Of a stretch of 64,000 nt of DNA, positions 46,114-58,980 are shown piece after piece. The notes below the pieces were generated by a model that saw only the letters and a list, made by a program, of their open reading frames with translations, was not told the DNA's origin and searched no databases. Location of the stretch: positions 69,941 to 133,940 of the forward strand of contig LUCM01007256.1 in the NCBI GenBank assembly GCA_008360955.1, read 5' to 3'. The translations under genes were made by a program, and so were the position numbers. Positions within the stretch are counted from its first letter, which is position 1, and each line of letters starts with the position of its first letter. This DNA comes from Fasciolopsis buskii. Taxonomy: Eukaryota; Platyhelminthes; Trematoda; Plagiorchiida; Fasciolidae.

Positions 46114-48173
46114 ATGACTTCCAGGTGCCGCGGTCTTCTCGTTGTTTTTAGTTGCCTAGTTTTGGTTAGAGTTACTCCAGGACCTACCGGTAGTTCGGGT
46201 CGATGTTAAATTGCTCTTGGTTGGATTCTGTATTACTACTTTAAGTACTGATATCACATTTTGCTAAATGAAACCTGAACTCCAATGTCATTTTTGTTCT
46301 TTGCGAAATTGCAGTCGACGCTCGTAACAAATACCTGGACGAGGAAACCTGCTCCGTGTATGTTGGTTCACTTTCGGCGCTCTTCCTTCTCCAACTCACG
46401 AGGTACATGTGCGGTTGTGTCCGCATGTATGCGTGTTTGTATGTTTGTGTGAGCGGCCTCATTCCGTCTCAGAGAACAGTGAGTTGGAGACGCGCGAAGT
46501 TTTACTCACAGACATTTCTTGAGACGTGTCACATACATGCGAAGACACTCGCATCATATGTGAAAGAAGAAGAGGTCTGACCGGACACAGTGGCATCACT
46601 AGTTTATGCTGCTTATTTATCGGCGGCATTTTCATCGGCCACGGAACCTCAGGACTGTCTTCATTCATCGCTGTTCTCAAAGACTAAATGCATTCACTGA
46701 CACGTTACAAACGGTTTCATAAAGCAAACTATTCAGAGCTGACGTATCAAAGTAGTCTCTTTTCAAGTCTTTAATTGCTCTGCTTCGGCTAGACACTGCA
46801 CCGAACTCCGATTGCTTTCATGCGTTAATTTTTAAAGCATAAACAACTTTTAAACATTCTCACTCGAACCACCGGGCCTAGTCTATTTTGCAAGTTTCTA
46901 ATCTACAGGGAAGCATGACTAATAAGTAGGACTTGAACTTCGACGTGACCTGTCCATTGGGTCAAACTATTTTGAAGGTCGCTTTAGTGAAGTTCACCTG
47001 CTCGAAGTAGCAGCAACGGGACACTACTAAGCCGAACAAACTTGTCAGGCCGAGTGTCAGTCTACTAAGATCAATGGTCAAATCAGCAGAGATCATGTGG
47101 GAAACGAACGCATAGTTTCCAGGTCAGAGTCGTCGAAGAATTTCAAGGTTAAAACCAATGATAATCCTATAAATAAAGAAGGACCTCAACAACTGCGCAA
47201 TGCACCGACGATGTCAACTAGACCAGTGACGAAACCTTTGCGGTCTAAACACCGAGCTCAGCGACCAGAACCCCATGAAAACCAGCAACTTGAGCTAAGA
47301 CGAACAAAAATTTTCAGATCCACTAAGGTAATTTTAAGTAGAACTACATCAAATTAACTGAGAGATAGGGACTCCGTTTTTTGGCAAAGGTTTTTAATGG
47401 TAAAACTATATAGTTTATGAACATTTAGTAGATATTTGTGGTCTCATGAATGTTTGGCAGATTGCATCCCTTGTCTACTGCATGGTATTCCACCGTGCTT
47501 GTCTAATTGCACACCCCGTGATGTTGGGCCTCAACCTCGGTCAGCATGTGATCACCGTCTGAATCTGAAGTGGCGGTCTGCGATGAAGTGTTTGTGCAAT
47601 CGTGAACCCGGCAGCCCGCTATAGAGAGACAATCAAGATTTTACAAGCAGTGTGCTGTTCTACAAACAGTACTTTGTTTATTTGGTCATTATGTATCCTG
47701 TAAGCCTCTGTTTACGTATCTAGAATACACCCCGTGATTTTCTGAAAAAAACACCTTTTCATGAACAACAGAAAACTTTCAAACAAGAAGAAACAAAAAC
47801 AAGTTTCTGGGTTAATTTCGTTCTGTCAAACTTTAAAATGGGATGGAGTGGATCACACGTGAACAGTTTCTCATTGTGGCGTTGTAAAAATAATGAGGAA
47901 ATTGATAGAACTATTTCTTGCAAATCCTCAACGATTGAAGCTTCATCTGCGGAAATCCGCAGCTGCCTTTCGGTGAGTTTTCAATCTACGCTGTTTGTCG
48001 ATTGACAGAAAAACTATGCATCAATCAATCACATATCATTTACGGTCGATGATTGTATCCAGGGGTTAGTTAAAAAAATTGAAAATGTAGTTTCCTTGTT
48101 TTCATCCTCCACGATCCTAGACAAACAGAAAGTCACCAACTGGACTCTTAATTTGGATCTTCAAAGCTACTGA
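46114..48173 (+). CDS. Complete five-exon gene, predicted secreted protein of 244 residues
   Basis: Exon 1, 46114-46189: MTSRCRGLLVVFSCLVLVRV TPGPT, a typical signal peptide. Exon 2, 46315-46402: DARNKYLDEETCSVYVGSLS then ALFLLQLT. Exon 3, 47123-47327: a basic, disordered stretch with TMSTRPVTKPLRSKHRAQRP and RRTKIFRSTK. Exon 4, 47772-47972: KTFKQEETKTSFWVNFVLSN then FSLWRCKNNEEIDRTISCKS. Exon 5, 48009-48173: KNYASINHISFTVDDCIQGL then VKKIENVVSLFSSSTILD, ending DLQSY. Every junction has GT/AG and agreeing phase (1, 2, 0, 0). The last intron is only 36 nt (47973-48008). The basic middle resembles a prohormone-like linker, but no dibasic-amide pattern is clear. The family was not recognised. 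An AATAAG variant lies about 45 nt past the stop. Confidence 0.7.
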
Positions 48174-48655
48174 TAATTTCTAAAACCTTTTAATGTGATT
48201 GTTTTACTTTAATGTGCAATAAGATGATCAGTCAACGCGAATAGTAGAAAATGAGTTTATATGAGCGCTGATGCCATCATTGAAACCCGAAACATCACCA
48301 CTATACACCTACCGCTTTTTCACTTGAAATTTGAACGCGGGATAAAGAGGTTTGGATCATCCGCCGTGGAATCCAGCTACAAATAACTAGCAATTTGTGG
48401 CTGCAGAAACTTGAATGACTAAGTGATTCTTCATGTGCTGTCTTTGACGAATCCATGCACGGCTTTTAGTGCATTTTTCGAACCCGCTGAAAGAAACCCA
48501 CAGTCTGGCAAATAAAACTGAAATGGACCTCAAACTGCGAATCTGGGAAGTTTTTGAACGCCTTTTTTCAGTTTTTCAGTACAATTGCACTGTTCACAAT
48601 TAGCAAATGTACACCACCCAGGAAGTATATTTTGGTCCAACCATGTGTGCATATA

Positions 48656-48681
48656 TAAAATATATATATATATATAGTGTA
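48656..48681 (+). repeat. (TA)n microsatellite
   Basis: AAAATATATATATATATATA run; no function apparent. Confidence 0.9.
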
Positions 48682-49670
48682 TATAACTGTCACCGAAACT
48701 CATGCAACAAGCGCCACGTGAACACTTGCCGCCTCAGTAGACAAGGGCTTGAAGATACACATACCGAATTATTCAGCAAAAACTAAAGAATTTCTCCGAT
48801 GTTGAGCCCTAAGCATTTCAGTAACCTAGCGGACACATAGGCGAGAAATGTAGTCCATATCCCATTTTGGTCACCATATGTTCATCTCATGACGCATTGT
48901 GAACCCATCAGGCAGAACGAAATGAAATATTTTCACGACAAGTTGGGACAGGTTTTACCAGATATCCAACGTCAATCAGTAGTGGTAATCAGTGGGCACG
49001 CCGTTACCTTCGGTATTTGTTTGGTTATTTCGATGTGGCAACCAGCATCTCCAGTATGAAACTGATTTCATCTCGTACTCAAAATGTTTTAGTATTTCTA
49101 TGTCAGTATCCAGTGGTTATATAATTCATTAAATTATCACGTCAGGGCACAGGACAGATTTTGAATGGGATCAAAATTCAGGCCGTCGTGCCTTTTTATG
49201 TGAAGCATACTGTGCATCCCAGTGTGTATTCGTCCGACTTGCGTCAAACTAAAAAACCCGCTGTACTCAGTAAAATAAGTTTACTAAATTTTGGTTCGGC
49301 AAAACACGGAGTTTTCTTTGGTGCCTCTTTATATTGTCTGTTTCCTTGGAATTTAAGTAATATCTCCGTCACTGCTACTGCAAAATTTTATTTGATGCAT
49401 TCTTTTTGATCCGTTTTCGAGCTTTTCTCATTTCGTTCACGATCATCTTGGACGGAAATAACAAGGACAGGCAACCTTTTTGAAGAATTTTCATCTGGGG
49501 ATATCTGTTTTCTAAGTATTCTTCATTTCACCACATCTCGTGCATTCATCGACGTAATTAGCAGGTCGCCTTATTAAAATGTTCATGGTTTTCTAATATC
49601 AATCTGAATACTCATATTCTGTGCTTCCTTTCCCGAATAATCCATTCTCCATATCCGTTGACATTGAGAG

Positions 49671-50969
49671 ATTTCAAACGTTGTTCAACCCTTTCTGAAC
49701 AATGGTACGTGAAACAAGGCTGACAACCTGAGATCAGGCAGGATAGAAGAAACGAAATGTTTCCTTACAATTTTCACATGAACACAAGTAACTCTATGGT
49801 CACTTTCCCCCAAAATGAAAGACATGCTCTCGGCGTAGTTTATTAGTTTAGTATTATATCAATTGTGACATTATTTTGTTCAAAATACTGGAAGTGTTTA
49901 AAAACAGGGATTTCAATTGGTCGAGGGTTTGGTAACATCATTGTGGTGCCGGAAGATTTGACTGCCCCTCGCTCACTGTCGCAGTGCCGTGACAACAACG
50001 TAAGTGATTAATACAGTGCACTCAACTGACTTTTTGACGCAGACCCTAGGCGAAAAAGTTTTCCGTTTGTAACTAACCATGATTATAAGACGTCTCAATT
50101 AACGCAAAGTATTTCAACTAGCAAATAATCGTTTTCAGCCTGTAAATGAGAGCTCATTTGCGGGCAGAACATTCGACAAAAATAAGTGTTTCTTTTAGAG
50201 AAGCCAGTTCGTTATCATTAATGCGTGCAAGCCCATGATAAATCCGGAGATTTCCGAAAAATGCTCTAGTAGAATTTTATTCTTCTTTTTCAGACGCGCT
50301 ACCTAGCCAACCAAGGTCACTCACGTTTGACTGGACTTATTAGAGTCTACAGCCAGACAAAATTAGGGGAACTTGCGTGTAAGATTATGTAATTTGATGA
50401 TAATTCTTCAAATATTTCTGTCTCTGAAACCACTTCACAACAAACAATTGAGAAATGGGCGTTAAGAAGTTTACCTGGGCTTGTGATTCCACGGTTGAAT
50501 GCCACTAGTGAGTTACTGCGAAGGTGAGCATAGATGCATCTCTCAAAGTGAACTAAATGTAGAATAATTCAATGCAATTTAACAAAAAGTGAGATGGTAA
50601 GGTATGGAATAACGTATTTTTTACTCATTTGATAAAGCCTTCCAATAGATGGGGACACCGCATCAACCTTGGAACGAATTTATTTAGCAAAATTGATCAT
50701 TATCTGGTCTAACTTCGATCAATATACGATATCTGGAAAGTGGTGAATGTAACTGCAATCGATTAAACCATAACGTGGTCAGATTAAGGATGAACCAGAT
50801 TCTTAACAAGGAACACTTCTCAGACAGGCCATTGGAATGCAGATGTTTCCCGGGATTCCATGGCTCTGCACCAGGTCGCGCTTTGTTGCGATTCTCGGTG
50901 TATTCTCTCCATACTTTGGGAGTTGTGAAGGGAAACGCATTTATCTTTGCCTTTCCCGTGACACAGTAA
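49671..50969 (+). CDS. Multi-exon gene with an in-frame TAA, unknown protein
   Basis: 49671-49704: ISNVVQPFLNN (donor GTACGT, tentative exon). 49908-49999: ISIGRGFGNIIVVPEDLTAP then RSLSQCRDNN (donor AAC|GTAAGT). From 50294 (acceptor TTCTTCTTTTTCAG): TRYLANQGHSRLTGLIRVYS then QTKLGELACKIM, then a TAA at 50390-50392. The same frame continues to 50523: SSNISVSETTSQQTIEKWAL then RSLPGLVIPRLNATSELLR (donor GTGAGC). 50783-50969: LRMNQILNKEHFSDRPLECR then ALLRFSVYSLHTLGVVKGNA and FAFPVTQ, stop. The phases agree throughout. The TAA may be a real disabling mutation, an error, or spliced out: a donor GTGTAA at 50377 joins 50783 in frame and skips it. The family was not recognised. Confidence 0.55.
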
Positions 50970-51178
50970 ATTGATTAGATTATTATATTTTGCATTTCTA
51001 TGTATTGCAAATCAAAACTCCGTGTAATATGAGGATGTTAACCCGGTGGGAGGATCGCGCAGGTCAGTTTGTTTTTCTGTTGGTTTATCCTCAAGCAGCA
51101 ATCATTTGAATCATTTAATTGAACGTCTTCGAAAGGATCTAAGGTTTGCTTGTGTTTTACGAACCGAAGTACCATTCT

Positions 51179-51210
51179 GGCAACAAAAACAACAGCAACA
51201 ACAACAAGGG
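51179..51210 (+). repeat. AAC-rich short repeat
   Basis: CAACAAAAACAACAGCAACA followed by further AAC units. On the minus strand it is a pyrimidine-rich GTTGTT run ending in a CCAG acceptor, with an open frame beyond it (to 51038) that may or may not be coding. Confidence 0.7.
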
Positions 51211-51670
51211 ACCCACTGAGACGTCTTTGTGCTAGTGAACCCATGCATCGTATATGGGGTCAGAAGCATCCAGGCGTGTGTTGAACTATGTTGCGTTTGC
51301 TGGCGTTGTGAGTTTATTCTGGCCACGCTCTGATTCTTCGATTAGACCCAAGTGTACGAGATGTGCAGTTTCATTTTTCCAGATGCACGGTTTGACTGTT
51401 TTATCTGTAAATAAAAGATAACTTGACTACATCCGACTCGAACGGCTTCCGTGAGATCTGTCAAACCTAATCACATGCGGCTTATTTCAAATAGGATAAT
51501 AATAGCTTCGAGTTTCTCATTAAGATGGTTTTTTATTTTCGAGGGTGGATATCCCTAGCCCCTGCTGGACGAATATTCGTTTTTACATCTTCTCATTCGT
51601 GCTCATGACGAACACTTAGAACTTACATATTTATCTTTTTGACAATAAAGTTCATGCATCTTCTTTTCAG

Positions 51671-51789
51671 ATAGTTACGTAGAAACCGATTTCAATGACA
51701 CTGACAACAGTCGTCGACACCTATCATTCAACCTGTCACCAATGGCCGGGCAAACGAAGCCCGGTCAAATGTATGCACTGAGTGTTTAA
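51671..51789 (+). CDS. Candidate exon, unknown protein
   Basis: A strong acceptor CATCTTCTTTTCAG precedes a two-base start and 38 codons, SYVETDFNDTDNSRRHLSFN then LSPMAGQTKPGQMYALSV, ending in TAA. A weak donor GTCAAA inside would give the phase needed to join the chain at 52627, so this may be an upstream exon of that gene or a separate terminal exon. Confidence 0.42.
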
Positions 51790-52212
51790 ACCATGAACTT
51801 TTGGGTCTTTTTACCTTCTTCAGTAATCACGCAAAACATTGTATATTGTTTTCAGAAAAGGGGGTAGGGCCAAATCTAGGTTAGGCCAAGGTTTTCATTA
51901 ACTCGAAGTTGAAACACCGTTTATGAACCGAGAAATATCTCGGTTCATGTGAGCAGCAATCTTCCACAATTCTGTCACTTAAGTACATGCATTCATTACT
52001 AAAGGGGGCACATTTCCACGGAAATCAGCTCATCATGAACGATTTGATGTCCACCTGAGTGCTAGCTGTTGTTTTCTATCTTCTATTCAATCATCGCAAC
52101 ACATGTAAGAATTACCCTGCCGGCTCTCGTTGAAAATTTTATCCTGAGTAAAGATATTGGCTCTGGTGCACAATATGAACTACGGTTCTTCGATTTCAGT
52201 CACCCTCTGCTG

Positions 52213-52325
52213 TCGTCACACGATGGCCAAAATGGTGGAAGCCTCAGATTTCTTCAAGGCCACTAATACTGCGCACACCCATCATGTGACAACTGGCGCT
52301 GGGGCTCCATTGCCTTATCTTTGAA
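52213..52325 (+). repeat. Dispersed repeat B, copy 2
   Basis: Second copy of the repeat at 3845-3960. The frame here reads AKMVEASDFFKATNTAHTHH followed by VTTGAGAP. A gypsy origin is possible but unproven. Confidence 0.4.
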
Positions 52326-52626
52326 TTGGTGCATCGTGCACCCATTCGGGCATAACAGAACGGATCTATTTTCCGTTATCTGGCGTTGTTGGCACAGTGT
52401 TAGATCATTCCTATCTCATGGAGGACAATTCCCTATGGTTTCACGGTCACCGCCAACTACAGTCAATCTCTCAAAACCCCCACCATTTGTGGACGTGAAG
52501 AGACTATTTCACAACGGTCATTGATCCGAAGGTATTCTGTCAATGGTATTTCTGTCCAGTCCTAGAATGTAAAGATTTCTTGCAAATAAACCGAAACGTG
52601 ACTTCCATTTGACGGGATTTTCTTAG

Positions 52627-55600
52627 TGCCTCAAGTTTTTCAGTCGGGGGTCAAAAGTATTCCGATACGTGCTGAGAGTTCATGTCCGAGCGTCACCATG
52701 CAGAATCACATTTTGTGCTACTTATCACCTACAATATCAGTATTACAGTCTCAGTGCATAATGGGTGTAGTCTATGATCCTAGTTCGGCTAATGAGTCTG
52801 CAAGTATGCAGTTGTAAGCTTTGTTCTTCATACATTTGGCGGTATTTTGAATCTGGAGTAATACATAAATACCATTTTGGAGGTTTCCTCATCGTTAAAC
52901 GGTCCTTGACCATCACTCAGTAGTTTCTATTCATCTTTCTGTTGCTATTAGTTGTCTTTTGGTAGCGCTATGCTATCTTGTCAACCCCAAACCTGAGTAG
53001 AGTAAATGCATATTTTCGGACAACGCAAAGCGCCAAACGGTAGGTCACATGTAAGCTGAGACCCAATGAGGTGATTTGATAGTCTAGTGTGGATTTTGCC
53101 AATAGCTTCGTACTAGGCGAGGAAACATGTGATCATTTCAAACCATGGCTGATGAAACACCGTGAAAGGCTACTCAGCGATGTCATCGGATGCTAAACTA
53201 CGGAAAATCTTGTCGTTCAGAATGATTCCTTTCACTGTGTCTCGAAATTTCAGATTAGTGGCAAACAAAGCGAGCGCGCTTGAAATACGAAAATCCACTG
53301 GCCGTCGGAAATAAGTCACAAGGTTTGAATGAAAGACGGAGTTTCCAGTACACATTCAATTTCCTCGTAGATATGTGTTGGATGTTTTATCCAAACTTTG
53401 ATAATGAATTGAAAAATTGAATAACTAAATGTTTGCGATCTGCAAGAACACGTCCGTGAAAGGCGACGATTCGGAGACTCCACACGTTTAGTTTGGAATT
53501 TTAATGCATGAACGTCCCAGTTACCTTTTCACGTGACAAAGTCTAGCGTTGTGAGCAGAAGTTTCAAAGTTGAAGTACACTGCTTAATTTGTATTTCCTA
53601 CAGATTACGCCTTTGGATTAAACCTTTTCACGTAATCTTTCATTCGCTTTTGCGTCGTTTCCATTCTCTGTCACATAACTCCTGATCTCTTTCGGATCGC
53701 TTTTCATCAGGAAAATAATTCTCACCCTTCAGCATTGTATCTTACTCTGTTCTATTCTGTTGGCTGCATCATTCTCATCAAGATTATGCTGGGATCAAGG
53801 ACTGATATGCTTTCAAATGGCGAGTCCTTTCCTGTTGTCGTATAACGACCGAAGCTTATGAGTAAAACACAGGCTCTTTGGACGTGACCCTTCTTGATCT
53901 GCCGACCAATTTCAAAATGGAAATAAGACCGAAATGAAATCGGGTCTACGATATCCCCACCAAAACGGTTTCGCTAACAGAGGATTTACGGTAAGGCTCA
54001 ATTGATGAGTTGAGACTTACCGAGGGCTTTGTCGTTCACCATAACAACATATTAAAACCAGAATGATAGTATGTGTGTTCGAATTAGCTGCACACGTGCC
54101 CAATCGAAGACAAGTCCGTATACCTGCACTGTCTCACATTTTTGACAATTTTGGTTCTGATTAGAGTAAGCCATAATAAAGACTCATTATTCCGTAAAGG
54201 GTACCCTGGACTACGGTGGGAGACAATCCGGCGTTCACAGCTGGAGATATAGGTGACGCATTGATGAAGCGCACACCAATTCGGCAGGAGAATGGGCTCC
54301 TTTGTGGTTCCTTATGTGAACGAACTACCGGGGGCTTTGATCATTTGTTGATCCCTGATATACTTTGGTATTGGCATGGAAATCAGCCTAATGGGTTTGC
54401 TGATGAATGTCGGCTCCGTGTAGATCAACACAATGAACAGGTGATTCCGGTGATTTGAACCAGTTAACGACAGGGCGATAATTCATGCGCCAGCGTGCAT
54501 ATTAACAGGCAAATAAAAACAACGCAACAGAGATGAGAAACGATGTAAAACTACGACGAGATACCGAATAATGACGAAGAAGCCTACAGTCTGACTGCCT
54601 ATCTGCTTATTTGCTCATTGGAACGCATACAATACTCACAAGAGTGAAGGTTGTCCGGTGTACGATCCAAATGGTACAAATGGGGACGTCAAGTCACGAA
54701 ATGACCAAGTACTAAGTATTGTGGTCTTTTAAAATTGATGATGAGAAGATGGATCATTTAATTTAGAGTTGTGAGTGATTATTAATTACGCCGAGGAACA
54801 GTTTTATAGACTCAATGGTCATAATATATGATCATAAGGGGGTAGTCCTGGACTCCTATTGACTAAACATAATCGAAAATTGCATTTGGAGTGAACTTTG
54901 AGGTGAGGAGATGAATAGTAAAAGCCAAGTATTTTACTCAATGATTAAGTACATACTACTACAACCAAATAGATCAGAGTTGAAAATATTATTCTATGGA
55001 GAGATAGAAGACTTTCCAGAAATGGGGCTGCGGACATATTTCCCAATTTAATATCGACCAGCTAGCAAAGCGAATGACCCAAGGTGACACCACCGCTCTA
55101 TCATCAAATGGCTCACCCAACCACTAGTGAGAAGCAGTTTTCAAATGATCACAGTTCTATCCATAACAAAACAGTTCTTGATTAAATGAATAGACCTTTG
55201 GGTGATTCACGGAGGAAATGTTTCCGTGGCTGATGATGTACTTATTTAATTGACTCGTTACCACCTTCAAAATATAAATTCTGTCTGCATCCAACTCATC
55301 CGGGTCACTGATCGTCTTCGGTTTCTTCCAAATCGAAGGTGACGGTTATCGACAGGATGCACTCGGCCGGTTAAATGTATATGCTCGAATCGACGACCGT
55401 TGAAACGAATGTACCGTTCTACTTTTCACTCTTTTTCTGACCCACTTTGATGCGTGGGAGTATGAAAGTGCGCATTGGCTCGACGTGCTGACGTTGAATT
55501 GCTTATGGTGCCGTTTGTATGACCGTGCATGGAATGTCACCCTTTGTCACACACACAGTATACGGCTTAAAATGACGTTCTTCTATTCGAAAGTACAACC

Positions 55601-57279
55601 AGTCATTTGACGTATTGCTTTCCGAATATCGAATGAGTACCTAGCATGGGAAGCATAGTCACGCACCTGGGGTAACTACACTCAGACAGGACAAAGCGAG
55701 AATCACATTAGAACAAACGAAGCATATTTGCTCTAAATTGAAGGGCACCACTTAATGACCGGAATATTCGTCATCTGTTATCAACCAATACCATTGAATT
55801 TGATTGCATCGACTGATTGAATTAAGCGTCGCATTTTTTTGTATGTGCGAGGTTCGCCTGAGTATTTTAAGCTTTTCATGTCAGGGTATCTAAATCATCA
55901 AAACATGTGCGAAGCTAGAACAATCTAGGACTGAGTGAAGATCCATGAGCGTTTTCTTTTAGCTTAGTTAAAAACTTTTTAAAACATTCGTAAAAGTACC
56001 GCTGGCATGTTTAAACTTCACAATCACCTGTCACCATGGCTGTGACTAGCTACGACGAAGCTGTACCGGAGTTTTCTAATATTCCTGATTCTTCATGGCT
56101 GGCCTGCCTACACGTTAATCGAACTTCAGCGCTCGCACGCGTACGATGTGTATGATGCTAATCACCTCATGCTAGAAGCAAAGTCGACTCTCCTGTAGTC
56201 GCAAGACTGAGGCAATAACCGACTGAATCGGGAAATGACTCAAATGTACGGTTGCAAAAAACTAAAATTGTCCGGCAGGGGTTCTCACTGAAACACTGAA
56301 GTCAAGTTCTTCTGACCACTTAATAACCATAGGACCAAATTCTTAAGAGACATGAGTAAATGTATAAAGTTTAAAACAACTTTGGAAACCAGGCAGCAAA
56401 TAAGATACATTAGAATTCCACGAAAGCAGTGTTGTCATCCAATGAAATACTGAATTGCTAGATTGGCAAATCAGTTGTCTCGTTATAGTGCTTAGTCTCA
56501 AATACTCCAGGAAGCAGAAAAGCGCATTCAAAGCACTGTGCTTTCTCTTTTGCATCTGGAGACGGTCCCAGATAAATTGCGAAAAAGTAGCGTGCTTGAG
56601 CCTTTTTAATTTCCTCTTCCAGTATGAGACTTTTTACAAGTTTATTTTTGGTTGCTAACATAAAATTAACGGCTGGGGTAATTAGATGAGGGAAATAAAA
56701 CAAAATGATGGCAACGCAACGGCGCTATACTTGACCATCGTTATTAGCACGCGTGTTAAATGAATCATGATCCTAAAGATCTCCGGATGGTCAGTGCATC
56801 AGCAGACAATGTTATTGATCATGAGGTGTCACGTGACTCACTACTAGATGCGTGCACTCCAGTCATTCCAGAGACTGTAATCAAAATTAACTACAACTGT
56901 GTTCCATTCCTGCGTATAGGTGAATCGATAAACACATGCTCATGACTAAGCGAAACGATTTCGAATGATATCAGTCGTCAGAACTGACTGTTGGGTGACT
57001 TAACTTCAAACAAACCCACCTGTAACTTAGTTCACTCAAGGCAAAAGAAAGCTGAGAAGAAAGGGATGTGGGGCGAACCGCGCACGCATATTTAAAATAC
57101 AAAGTTTTTTGAACGATAAAAATTAGATGCCTGGCTTCACTTAATCATTCGGGAAAGAGAACAAAAAGGTAATTTATGGCATTTTGCCTAATCTGATTGG
57201 CGCTTACTTTCATTAAAATAGCTGCAACCTTCCAGTCGGTCCCCACGGCTCAACTAGGCGGATTCCAGTGAATGATTAG
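52627..57279 (+). CDS. Five-exon chain, unknown protein (5' end missing)
   Basis: 52627-52813: acceptor GGGATTTTCTTAG; VKSIPIRAESSCPSVTMQNH then ILCYLSPTISVLQSQCIMGV; donor GTAAGC. 54200-54440: VPWTTVGDNPAFTAGDIGDA, LMKRTPIRQENGLLCGSLCE, then LLIPDILWYWHGNQPNGFAD; donor GAACAG|GTGATT. 55020-55083: acceptor GACTTTCCAG; KWGCGHISQFNIDQLAKRMT; donor AAG|GTGACA. 56779-56925: VSASADNVIDHEVSRDSLLD then ACTPVIPETVIKINYNCVPF; donor ATAG|GTGAAT (its acceptor is ambiguous among nearby AGs, all giving the same phase). 57236-57279: acceptor GCAACCTTCCAG; GPHGSTRRIPVND, stop. All four junctions agree in phase, which chance rarely gives. About 230 residues are seen. The family was not recognised; an enzyme or binding domain cannot be told. 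Confidence 0.58.
53170..53297 (-). CDS. Candidate terminal exon on the opposite strand
   Basis: Acceptor TTATTTCCGACGGCCAG, a two-base start and 41 codons: DFRISSALALFATNLKFRDT then VKGIILNDKIFRSLASDDIA E, stop at 53172-53170. It lies inside an intron of the plus-strand chain 52627-57279. No poly(A) signal was found nearby and no upstream exon was chained. Confidence 0.35.
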
Positions 57280-57907
57280 TGAGTGATGCGAAATATTGAT
57301 TATCAGATGTTGCATTTTCATGACAACTTTGAGATGGCGGCACCATGAAACAAATTATCATTCCAAGTGGCTTTGACATTGAATTACTGGTAATTTAAAT
57401 TCCGAATTGCCGCAAAAATCTTAACTGATTGTGCTAAAAACATTTACTATCTACTGTCAACACTTGGGAACGTGCACACATTACTTTATGTCTGCTAGTC
57501 AGCATTGCTAAAAAGGAAACTTATTCTGTAGAATAAATCCCTTATTGCTGACTATTCGCATCCATAGTTCGCTGATTCATCACGTGCATTTTCTCCTTAG
57601 GAAAGCGGTTGACCAGTCGTACATTCAGGACTAATAGATTTAGTATAACCACTGTGTCACATGCACATAAGAATCCTCACCCAATTTTGACATGGACGAC
57701 TCCGTCCTGACCAGTGATGATTTTGATTAGTTAAGGCCGCGAAGATAACATGGCAAAAAGTATGTCGCTGGATGGGTTATCACATGTCAATTCTTAATGG
57801 TCTGGCAAGTTAGAGGTGGTCACTCCTTACTCGTGTGACGGTATTGACTGCCTAAATGTCTCTTTTCATTCCAGCTTCTGTCGTAATGGTAGCACTGTTA
57901 TCCGTAC

Positions 57908-58702
57908 NNNNNNNNNNNNNNNNNNNNNNNNNNNNNNNNNNNNNNNNNNNNNNNNNNNNNNNNNNNNNNNNNNNNNNNNNNNNNNNNNNNNNNNNNNNNN
58001 NNNNNNNNNNNNNNNNNNNNNNNNNNNNNNNNNNNNNNNNNNNNNNNNNNNNNNNNNNNNNNNNNNNNNNNNNNNNNNNNNNNNNNNNNNNNNNNNNNNN
58101 NNNNNNNNNNNNNNNNNNNNNNNNNNNNNNNNNNNNNNNNNNNNNNNNNNNNNNNNNNNNNNNNNNNNNNNNNNNNNNNNNNNNNNNNNNNNNNNNNNNN
58201 NNNNNNNNNNNNNNNNNNNNNNNNNNNNNNNNNNNNNNNNNNNNNNNNNNNNNNNNNNNNNNNNNNNNNNNNNNNNNNNNNNNNNNNNNNNNNNNNNNNN
58301 NNNNNNNNNNNNNNNNNNNNNNNNNNNNNNNNNNNNNNNNNNNNNNNNNNNNNNNNNNNNNNNNNNNNNNNNNNNNNNNNNNNNNNNNNNNNNNNNNNNN
58401 NNNNNNNNNNNNNNNNNNNNNNNNNNNNNNNNNNNNNNNNNNNNNNNNNNNNNNNNNNNNNNNNNNNNNNNNNNNNNNNNNNNNNNNNNNNNNNNNNNNN
58501 NNNNNNNNNNNNNNNNNNNNNNNNNNNNNNNNNNNNNNNNNNNNNNNNNNNNNNNNNNNNNNNNNNNNNNNNNNNNNNNNNNNNNNNNNNNNNNNNNNNN
58601 NNNNNNNNNNNNNNNNNNNNNNNNNNNNNNNNNNNNNNNNNNNNNNNNNNNNNNNNNNNNNNNNNNNNNNNNNNNNNNNNNNNNNNNNNNNNNNNNNNNN
58701 NN
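57908..58702. other. Assembly gap (795 N)
   Basis: Run of N. The flanking sequences show no shared repeat, unlike the first gap. Confidence 0.99.
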
Positions 58703-58980
58703 CATTCACGGTCAGGGATGAGGATTATAAGTTGTTTGAAATCACCATGGTTGCAGTCACTGCCGAGCCGGACGCCTAAACACCGCAAATCTTTAAGTGT
58801 GGCACTTGTGTTCCGTCTGAATTAATTCTCTCATTACCAAATGTCTAACTCTAACTAATAACTCCGCTGCTCTTCAATGTGCTGTTCTTTCGTCCTCTAT
58901 TTCCATTATATGATCAGGTATGCAGACGACGTTGTCATATGGCACTCCGTACTTCTCCAATTGCCGAAGAACTAGACGAC

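Noticed and set aside
52321..52524. Plus-strand 67-codon frame after repeat B
   Set aside because: It has no matching splice sites and lies next to a dispersed repeat; it is probably chance or transposon debris.
57816..58788. Long open frames of about 280-307 codons
   Set aside because: They run through the 795-N gap; the real sequence on each side is only a few tens of codons.
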